A stretch of 6,253 nucleotides of DNA from assembly GCA_023389095.1 (NCBI GenBank), contig JAEWFB010000215.1:1-6253 (forward strand). The letters run 5' to 3'. A program made the position numbers and the translations under genes. This document shows, piece after piece, positions 1-4,811 of the stretch (the first letter of the stretch is position 1; each line of letters opens with the position of its first letter). Below the pieces are notes generated by a model that was given only the letters and a program-made list of their open reading frames with translations, had not been told where the DNA came from and made no database searches. Source of the DNA: Actinomycetes bacterium (lineage in GTDB: Bacteria > Actinomycetota > Actinomycetes > Actinomycetales > Dermatophilaceae).

Positions 1-743
1 GGGTCGTGGCCGATGGCGACGAACAGGCCGGTGACCGCGAGCTCGCGGGTGTCGCCGGTGACGGTGTCGCGCAGCGTGACCCCCGACAGCTTGCCCTCAC
101 CGTGGATCTCGGCGACCTCGGAGTTCCACGCGAAGCGGATCTTGTCGTTGGCGAAGGCGCGGTCGGCCATGATCTTGCTCGCCCGCAGCTCGTCGCGGCG
201 GTGGATGATCGTGACGGTCCGGGCGAACTTCGTCAGGAAGGTGGCCTCCTCGATGGCGGAGTCACCGCCACCGACGACCGCGATGTCCTGGTCGCGGAAG
301 AAGAAGCCGTCGCAGGTGGCGCACCAGGAGACGCCGTGGCCCGAGAGCTCCTTCTCGCGGGGCAGGCCGAGCTCGCGGTAGGCCGAGCCCATCGAGAGGA
401 TGACGGCCTTCGCGCGGTGGACGTTGCCCTCGCCGTCGGTGACGGTCTTGACGTCGCCGGTGAGGTCGACGGCGGTGACGTCGTCGGTGACGAGCTCGGC
501 GCCGAACCGCTCCGCCTGGGCGCGCATGTGGTCCATCAGGTCAGGGCCCATGATGCCGTCGCGGAAGCCGGGGAAGTTCTCGACCTCGGTGGTGTTCATG
601 AGCGCGCCGCCGGCAGTGACGGAGCCCTCGAAGACGAGGGGGGCCAGGTTCGCCCGTGCGGCGTAGACGGCGGCCGTGTACCCGGCCGGCCCGGAGCCGA
701 TGATGATGACGTTGCGCACGTCGTGGTCGGACATGTCGGACAC
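1..743 (-). CDS. trxB: Thioredoxin-disulfide reductase TrxB, C-terminus cut by the window edge
   Basis: Cytoplasmic FAD enzyme that uses NADPH to reduce thioredoxin. The visible 247 codons contain the FAD-binding GSGPAGYTAA motif (residues 16-25), GGALMNTTEVENFPGF (45-60), the redox-active WCATCDG motif with Cys141 and Cys144, the NADPH-binding GGGDSAIEEA motif (158-167) and HRRDELRAS (181-189). The reading stops inside the ...FVAIGHDP segment, so the last part of the second FAD domain is missing only because the window ends. I chose the GTG start at 743 because GAGGAG lies 8 nt upstream; the in-frame ATG at 734 would sit 17 nt from that site. The gene follows the anti-sigma gene by 170 bp and has its own SigR/SigH-type promoter. 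A thioredoxin gene would be expected next, outside the window. The identification is secure; only the start is slightly uncertain. Confidence 0.96.
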   Translation of the reverse strand, partial: MSDMSDHDVRNVIIIGSGPAGYTAAVYAARANLAPLVFEGSVTAGGALMNTTEVENFPGFRDGIMGPDLMDHMRAQAERFGAELVTDDVTAVDLTGDVKTVTDGEGNVHRAKAVILSMGSAYRELGLPREKELSGHGVSWCATCDGFFFRDQDIAVVGGGDSAIEEATFLTKFARTVTIIHRRDELRASKIMADRAFANDKIRFAWNSEVAEIHGEGKLSGVTLRDTVTGDTRELAVTGLFVAIGHD

Positions 744-751
744 TGGGACTG

Positions 752-757
752 CTCCTC
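752..757 (-). promoter_or_regulatory. Ribosome binding site of trxB
   Basis: GAGGAG on the minus strand, 8 nt before the GTG at 743. It favours that GTG over the ATG nine bases downstream as the trxB start. Confidence 0.7.
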
Positions 758-863
758 GATGACGCTCGGTGACACTCTCGCTGGCACGGGTGGGGCGCTG
801 GACGCCCGGCGTGTGCCCACGGGTCCGCGCACCGGGGTCGGCGCCGCGGGCCTCATGGGCCTC

Positions 864-890
864 AACCGATCCTAGGCGGTCCTTGTTCCC
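864..890 (-). promoter_or_regulatory. Putative SigR/SigH-type ECF promoter of trxB
   Basis: On the minus strand GGGAAC (890-885) is followed by exactly 18 nt and then GTT (866-864). This agrees with the GGAA(T/C)-N18-GTT pattern known for Streptomyces SigR and Mycobacterium SigH, the thiol-stress sigma factors that drive trxB genes. It lies about 120 bp upstream of the trxB start, downstream of the anti-sigma stop, so trxB could be transcribed independently of sigM. The leader would be over 100 nt. A TAGGAT hexamer (874-869) inside the spacer could resemble a housekeeping -10, but no TTGACA-like -35 is placed 16-18 nt upstream of it. The match is seen in the sequence; the sigma factor assignment is inferred. 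Confidence 0.6.
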
Positions 891-913
891 GCGCCTCCCA
901 GCACGCCGACGCG

Positions 914-1789
914 TCAGGGAACGGGGGTCTCGGGGTGCAGCACGCCCGGTGCCTGCGCCGAGCACGAGCGCTCGACGACCCAGACGCTGCTCGCGCCGTC
1001 GCGCGTCACGACCACGACCGCGGCCGGACGCCCCTCGAACGTCGCGAGGTCGGCCGACACGGCACTCGGGGCCGGGGAGGCGGCGCCCAGGCCCTGGAGG
1101 CACGACGCCAGGCCGACCTCGGTGCCGATCGGGCCGATGCCGGGGGCTTCGGCGGCGCCCGGCCCCAGCGGCTGCGCCGGGTGGTCGAGCAGCTCGCGGG
1201 CCTGGGCGCCGACGGTGGCGTCCGCGTAGGCCGTGCTGCCGAGCTGGATGTGCACGCCGGAGCGCCCGGACGACGCCCCCGGCGTCGACGAGGTGAATTC
1301 GCCGCCGATGACAGCCGTGCTGTTCGGACGTTTCGTCAGGTGCAGGGCCGACGCGCCCGCCGCGACGACGAGGGCGGCCGCGGCGACCGCGGCGGCGAGG
1401 TCGTAGGGACGGTGCCGACGCGGGGGCCGTCGCAGCCCGAGAACGCCGGCGTACTCCTCGTGGGGGCCGGCCGGCGTCGAGGCGTCGGCGAGCGGGCCGC
1501 GCTCGACGCGGAGGCGGGCCTCGTGCGCGAGGGCGGCGGCGATGCGCTCGGTGACCTCTCGCGGCATCGGACCGGGGTCGGGGTCCGCGGCCGCGAGCAG
1601 GGCGCGCACGTGCTCGGCGGACGCGTCGGCAGGGTCGTCCTCGCGGTACCCGTCGTAGCGGCCGTCGAGATCGAGGTGAGGGTCGTGCCGGCCGTGCTGG
1701 CCGGGCTCGTGGTGCTGGTGGTCGGGCGTGGGCCCGGTCGGTGCGTCGGGGTCGAGGTGCGGCTCAGGGGAATGCCTGGACTCGTCCAC
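914..1789 (-). CDS. Single-pass membrane protein, probable anti-SigM factor
   Basis: A 291-residue protein encoded directly downstream of sigM, the position taken by the anti-sigma factor RsmA in Mycobacterium. Residues 1-55 are rich in His, Asp and Pro, with eight His in the first 40 residues (for example HQHH at 24-27). Residues 57-95 (EHVRALL...REVTERIAAALAHEARLR) look like the helical sigma-contacting part. Basic residues (LRRPPRRHRP, 119-128) precede one membrane helix at about 130-150, giving a cytoplasmic N-terminus. Residues 151-291 would be outside the membrane and include the only cysteines, Cys230 (ASCLQGLG) and Cys276 (ERSCSA), and a FEGRPAAVVVV...VWVVE stretch. The HxxxCxxC zinc anti-sigma motif is absent. 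The GTG start has GAAGGA 8 nt upstream, with an in-frame TGA just before it. A SigM-type promoter lies in the gap upstream. The anti-sigma function is inferred from position and topology; no clear domain match can be shown by eye. Confidence 0.72.
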   Translation of the reverse strand: MDESRHSPEPHLDPDAPTGPTPDHQHHEPGQHGRHDPHLDLDGRYDGYREDDPADASAEHVRALLAAADPDPGPMPREVTERIAAALAHEARLRVERGPLADASTPAGPHEEYAGVLGLRRPPRRHRPYDLAAAVAAAALVVAAGASALHLTKRPNSTAVIGGEFTSSTPGASSGRSGVHIQLGSTAYADATVGAQARELLDHPAQPLGPGAAEAPGIGPIGTEVGLASCLQGLGAASPAPSAVSADLATFEGRPAAVVVVTRDGASSVWVVERSCSAQAPGVLHPETPVP

Positions 1790-1797
1790 GGGGTGGG

Positions 1798-1803
1798 TCC
1801 TTC
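1798..1803 (-). promoter_or_regulatory. Ribosome binding site of the anti-sigma gene
   Basis: GAAGGA on the minus strand, 8 nt before the GTG at 1789. It supports that start, since no other in-frame start is available between the upstream in-frame TGA and this GTG. Confidence 0.6.
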
Positions 1804-1811
1804 GTCAGGTG

Positions 1812-1867
1812 CGTGCAGGGGTCGTACAGGCCGTGCGTGTCGTTCGGGGCGTGCATGTCGTTCGGGT
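1812..1867 (-). repeat. Imperfect tandem repeat of about 18 bp in the anti-sigma leader
   Basis: Two adjacent 18-bp units on the minus strand, ACCCGAACGACATGCACG (1867-1850) and CCCCGAACGACACGCACG (1849-1832), agree at 16 of 18 positions. A more diverged 20-bp third unit follows at 1831-1812 and shares TACGAC and GCACG. The array ends 8 bp before the ribosome binding site of the anti-sigma gene and would be inside its mRNA leader if the predicted promoter is used. The function is unknown. Confidence 0.65.
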
Positions 1868-1875
1868 CGAGAGGG

Positions 1876-1894
1876 TGCTGGTGCCTGCTGGTGC
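1876..1894 (-). repeat. Tandem 10-bp direct repeat in the anti-sigma leader
   Basis: The 9-mer TGCTGGTGC (plus strand) occurs at 1876-1884 and again at 1886-1894, one base apart. It lies between the predicted SigM promoter and the 18-bp repeats. It is short and could be chance in DNA of this composition. Confidence 0.45.
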
Positions 1895-1947
1895 AGGGCC
1901 GCGCACGCCGGCAGGGACCGGGCGTGGGTAGCCGTGCGCCGGGGTTT

Positions 1948-1976
1948 CGACGCACTGACGCGGCGCCCCGGTTCCC
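1948..1976 (-). promoter_or_regulatory. Putative SigM-dependent promoter of the anti-sigma gene
   Basis: On the minus strand GGGAACC (1976-1970) is followed by 17 nt and then CGTCG (1952-1948). This matches the GGGAACC-N16/17-CGTCR consensus reported for mycobacterial SigM at every defined position. It sits in the 254-bp gap between sigM and the anti-sigma gene. With a start a few bases below 1948 the leader would be about 150 nt. It suggests that SigM raises expression of its own inhibitor. The match is observed; use by SigM is inferred. Confidence 0.65.
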
Positions 1977-2043
1977 CGCGGATTCAACCATCGCGGCCTG
2001 GGACCGGCTCCCGGGTGCGCCGCGGTGCGGCGTGCGGGCCGGC

Positions 2044-2616
2044 TCAGGCGTCGGCGGTGGGTCGCCGGCCGGGGGTCAGGCCGAGGTGCTGGGCCAGCGC
2101 CGCTCGCCCTCGGGCGCAGCGTGACTTGACGGTGCCCTCGGCGACGCCGAGGATCACGGCGGCCTCGGCGACGGGCACCGCGTGCATGTCGACGAGGACG
2201 AGGGCCGCCCGCTGGCCGTCCGGCAGCCGCTCGAGCGCCTCGCGGATGTCGAGGCGGACCTCGGTGGAGGCGTGGTCGTCGTGGCGGTCGGCCAGCTCGT
2301 ACTCGGGCAGCTCGCTCGTGGGTCTGCGACGCCGGAGCCGGTCGAGGCACGCGTTGACGACGATCCGGTGCAGCCACGTCGTGACGGCGGCATCGCCCCG
2401 GAAGGAGTCGGCGCGCCGGAAGGCGGCGATGAAGCCGTCCTGGACGCAGTCGGCCGCGAGCTCGGGGTCGCGCACCGTGCGCAGGGCGACGGCCCACATC
2501 CGGTCCTTGTGGCGGCGGAACAGCTCACCGAAGGCGTGGTCGTCGCCCTCGACGTGCAACCGGAGCAGGTCCCGGTCGCTCAGCGCGGCGAGCGGGGCAC
2601 CGGCGCCCCCGTCCAC
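2044..2616 (-). CDS. sigM: ECF RNA polymerase sigma factor SigM
   Basis: A 190-residue extracytoplasmic-function sigma factor that directs RNA polymerase to GGAAC/CGTC-type promoters. Region 2 spans about 15-97 (DRDLLRLHVEGDDHAFGELF at the start, AADCVQDGFIAAFRR for -10 recognition and core contact, TTWLHRIVVNACLDRLRRRR at the end). A short acidic linker (ELPEYELADRHDDH) leads to region 4 at about 125-180, with LPDGQRAALVLVDMHAVPV and the helix-turn-helix EAAVILGVAEGTVKSRCARG. Length and the TVKSRCARGRAAL ending match actinobacterial SigM. The GTG at 2616 lies one base after the TGA of the pseudokinase gene and no strong Shine-Dalgarno is visible, so translation is probably coupled. The next in-frame start is well inside region 2. 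The downstream neighbour is the probable anti-sigma factor. Another ECF group is possible but the locus favours SigM. Confidence 0.92.
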   Translation of the reverse strand: MDGGAGAPLAALSDRDLLRLHVEGDDHAFGELFRRHKDRMWAVALRTVRDPELAADCVQDGFIAAFRRADSFRGDAAVTTWLHRIVVNACLDRLRRRRPTSELPEYELADRHDDHASTEVRLDIREALERLPDGQRAALVLVDMHAVPVAEAAVILGVAEGTVKSRCARGRAALAQHLGLTPGRRPTADA

Positions 2617-2617
2617 C

Positions 2618-4705
2618 TCAACGCACCGTCACTTCGTTGATCTGCGCGCGGAAGTGCTTGGGGGCCTCGTCGGGCGCGGCCTTGGTGATGAAGACGATGA
2701 TCTTGGTGGCCGGCTGGAGGTCGCCCGGCGCCGTGATGGTCACCGTGCCCTGCGCGCCGGACTTCGAGCCGATCTCCTGGGCACCGGAGCGGGAGTCGCC
2801 GTTGGTCGCGTAGACCGTGACGTCCTGGGCTGCCGGCAGGACGAGCGTGACCTCCTTGACCTGGGTCGACCGGCTCAGCGTCAGGATGAGGCCGAGACCG
2901 GCCTTGCCGCCGTTGTAGTCGGCGGTGCCGTACCAGCGCGAGCGCCAGCCCGTGCTCGGGTCGCCGTCGAAGGCCTTGTCGGCGTTCTGGTCGGCCTCGG
3001 TGCCGTCCTGCTCGTCGTAGCCCTTGCCGCTCGTGATCGAGACCGGGGTCGCGGGCGGCGCCTGGTTGCCGGTGGTGGACGGCGCCTGCGACGCGGAGCC
3101 GCCCTGGCTCTGCGACGGCGTGCGGGTCTGGGTGACCGTGACGATGCCGGCCGAGCTGGAGCCGTCGTGCTGGCCGATCTTGGCGACGTTGCTGATGCCG
3201 ACGTAGAGCCCGACGAGCACGAGGACCCCGACGACGGCGAGCGCGATGCGCGACTGCGCCCCGTTCGGCCGGTCGGGCGTGTCGCGTCCGAACACGGGCA
3301 CCGGCGGCTCGAGGCGCCCGGAGGGGGCCTCCTCGAGCGCGTCGGACAGGTGGATGTCCTCGCCGTCGAAGTCGTCGTGGGCACTGCGCCGCTCGGCCGC
3401 CTTGGCGGCGGCCTTGTCGGCGGCGGCTCGCGCGAACGAGCCGACCCTGTCGCCGATGGTGCCGGCGACCCCGGCCGCGGCCGCGCCCGCGGCAGCGAGG
3501 CCGGCCTGGGCTCGGGCGCTCGCGGACTCCTCGCGGGTCGGCGCGCTGGTGCCGTTGGCCGGACGCTCGAGGAACTGGGTCTGCGCGCCCGAGGGCTGCT
3601 GCGTCGGCGCGGTCGAAGCAGCGGCAGCACTCGATGCAGCCGACGCAGCCGACGCGGCCTGAGGCATCTCCTCGGTGCGCTCGCCGACGGCGAACGACGA
3701 TCCGTGCTCGGCGCTCAGGTCGGACTCGAAGGGGCTGAAGGCGGCGGTGTCCTCGCCGGTGCCGGACGCGGCGGCCCTGCCCAGGCCGGCACCGGCTGCG
3801 GCGCCCACGGCCATGGCGCCGGGGCCGAGGTCGGCGACCGCGGGCAGCACCCGCGTCGGCTCGAAGTCGTCCGGCGTCGGCGTGAGCCGGATGCCCGAGG
3901 CCCCGTCGGAGGCCGGTGGCTGCGAGGGCCACGGCGCGATCTGGAGGGCGAGGTCGCCCGGCGACACCGGCCCGCGATGGCCGCCACCGAGGGTCATGCG
4001 GCAGATGAGGTCGAGGTCGTTCGGGACGCCGACGGCGATCTCGGACGGTGCCGCGACGCCACCGACGATGGTCGGCGCGGTCTCGAGGCCGACGGGTCCG
4101 CCCGCCGGGATGAGCCCGCCGTCGACGGCGACGAGCGGCCAGCGCCCGGTGAGGCCGGCATAGGCGATCTTGACGAGGCCGACGGCGTCGGCGCGGGACG
4201 CGCGCTCGTCGGAGAGGCGGTCGGCGCCGGTGAGCGCGGCCTCGGTGGCGAGCCCGCGGACCTTGACCTCGCCGTCGGGCATCCGCTGCACCGAGCTCGG
4301 GGTCAGGGCGAGGTGGTGCAGGCCCCGGTGGCTCGCCTTGTCGAGCGCCGTGGCGGCCTCGCCGGTGAGGCGGCGCACCTCGTCGGCCGACAGGCCACCC
4401 ATCTGGAGCAGGTGCGAGAGCGGGAGCGCGCCGGTGAGCGGCTCCTCGACGATGAAGCCGACGCCCTGGTCGGTGCCGACGTCGAGGACGCGCACCAGGC
4501 GCGGGTCCTCGATGCCCGCGGCACGTCGCGCGGCGTCGAGCGCCGGTGCGGCGATGGCCGACCGGGCCGAGAAGACGACGACGACGACCTCACGTTCGAG
4601 CGTGTGGTCGCTGGCGCGCCAGCGTTCGTGGTGCTCGCCCTCGGAGGTGCGCAACGTCACTGCGTAGCGGCCGCCGAGGACCGTTCCGGGTCCCACTCCC
4701 TGCAC
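2618..4705 (-). CDS. Transmembrane pseudokinase with extracytoplasmic discoidin-like domain (MviN C-terminal type)
   Basis: A 695-residue protein if it starts at the GTG at 4705. Residues 1-255 have a Ser/Thr kinase fold pattern (GTVLGGRYAV at the start) but lack all key residues: the VAIK lysine is replaced in VVVVVF (40-45), the HRDLKPxN loop reads HLALTPSS (131-138) and DFG reads RGL (150-152). Residues 290-485 form an Ala/Ser-rich low-complexity linker with AAS repeats and a charged DKAAAKAAERR helix. One membrane helix lies at 487-507, then a Ser/Thr/Gln-rich spacer, then residues 555-695 resembling a discoidin (F5/8 type C) sugar-binding fold (KAFDGDPSTGWRS, ITAPGDLQPATKIIVFI, EVTVR). 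This is the layout of the C-terminal half of mycobacterial MviN, where the phosphorylated pseudokinase recruits FhaA; here it is not fused to MurJ. GTG 4705 is preferred over GTG 4714 and ATG 4798 because of ribosome binding site spacing. Confidence 0.87.
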   Translation of the reverse strand: MQGVGPGTVLGGRYAVTLRTSEGEHHERWRASDHTLEREVVVVVFSARSAIAAPALDAARRAAGIEDPRLVRVLDVGTDQGVGFIVEEPLTGALPLSHLLQMGGLSADEVRRLTGEAATALDKASHRGLHHLALTPSSVQRMPDGEVKVRGLATEAALTGADRLSDERASRADAVGLVKIAYAGLTGRWPLVAVDGGLIPAGGPVGLETAPTIVGGVAAPSEIAVGVPNDLDLICRMTLGGGHRGPVSPGDLALQIAPWPSQPPASDGASGIRLTPTPDDFEPTRVLPAVADLGPGAMAVGAAAGAGLGRAAASGTGEDTAAFSPFESDLSAEHGSSFAVGERTEEMPQAASAASAASSAAAASTAPTQQPSGAQTQFLERPANGTSAPTREESASARAQAGLAAAGAAAAGVAGTIGDRVGSFARAAADKAAAKAAERRSAHDDFDGEDIHLSDALEEAPSGRLEPPVPVFGRDTPDRPNGAQSRIALAVVGVLVLVGLYVGISNVAKIGQHDGSSSAGIVTVTQTRTPSQSQGGSASQAPSTTGNQAPPATPVSITSGKGYDEQDGTEADQNADKAFDGDPSTGWRSRWYGTADYNGGKAGLGLILTLSRSTQVKEVTLVLPAAQDVTVYATNGDSRSGAQEIGSKSGAQGTVTITAPGDLQPATKIIVFITKAAPDEAPKHFRAQINEVTVR

Positions 4706-4714
4706 GTGCGTCAC

Positions 4715-4720
4715 CCTCCC
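4715..4720 (-). promoter_or_regulatory. Ribosome binding site of the pseudokinase gene
   Basis: GGGAGG on the minus strand ends 9 nt before the GTG at 4705 and directly abuts the GTG at 4714. The spacing selects 4705 as the start. The upstream ATG at 4798 has no purine-rich site before it and would add a 31-residue charged extension ahead of the kinase fold. Confidence 0.6.
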
Positions 4721-4811
4721 TCGTCGTCGTCCGGAATGTCTGGTGTCGTCGCGTTCTGGTGCGTGCTCGTCGGTCACGACGGTGCGCAACCTGCCCACAT
4801 CCTAGGCGGAG

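Noticed and set aside
793..807. GGGCG-CTGGA-CGCCC inverted repeat in the gap before trxB, a possible terminator or leader hairpin.
   Set aside because: Only a 5-bp stem with no T-run; it would also lie downstream of the trxB promoter, where a terminator makes little sense. Stems of this size are common in such GC-rich DNA.
596..865. A minus-strand open frame starting just after the trxB promoter and overlapping the trxB start, with CPTC.
   Set aside because: No ribosome binding site before its ATGs, and the Cys-rich stretch is the trxB start region read in another frame.
6..875. A plus-strand open frame of 289 codons opposite trxB.
   Set aside because: It mirrors trxB, which has all its diagnostic motifs on the minus strand; the antisense product has no domain pattern.
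869..879. The 11-mer ATCCTAGGCGG occurs here and again at 4799-4809, both in gaps between genes.
   Set aside because: A few repeated 11-mers are expected by chance in a window of this size and composition; neither copy has a -35 element that would make its TAGGAT a credible housekeeping promoter.
1764..1991. A minus-strand 75-codon frame in the sigM/anti-sigma gap, ending inside the anti-sigma gene.
   Set aside because: Its ATG lies upstream of the predicted promoter and the internal ATG near 1857 has no ribosome binding site; the apparent peptide repeat is just the 18-bp DNA repeat translated.
4706..4811. Search for an ECF or housekeeping promoter before the pseudokinase gene.
   Set aside because: No GGAAC element with a correctly spaced CGTC/GTT and no TTGACA/TANNNT pair could be found, so no promoter is called there.
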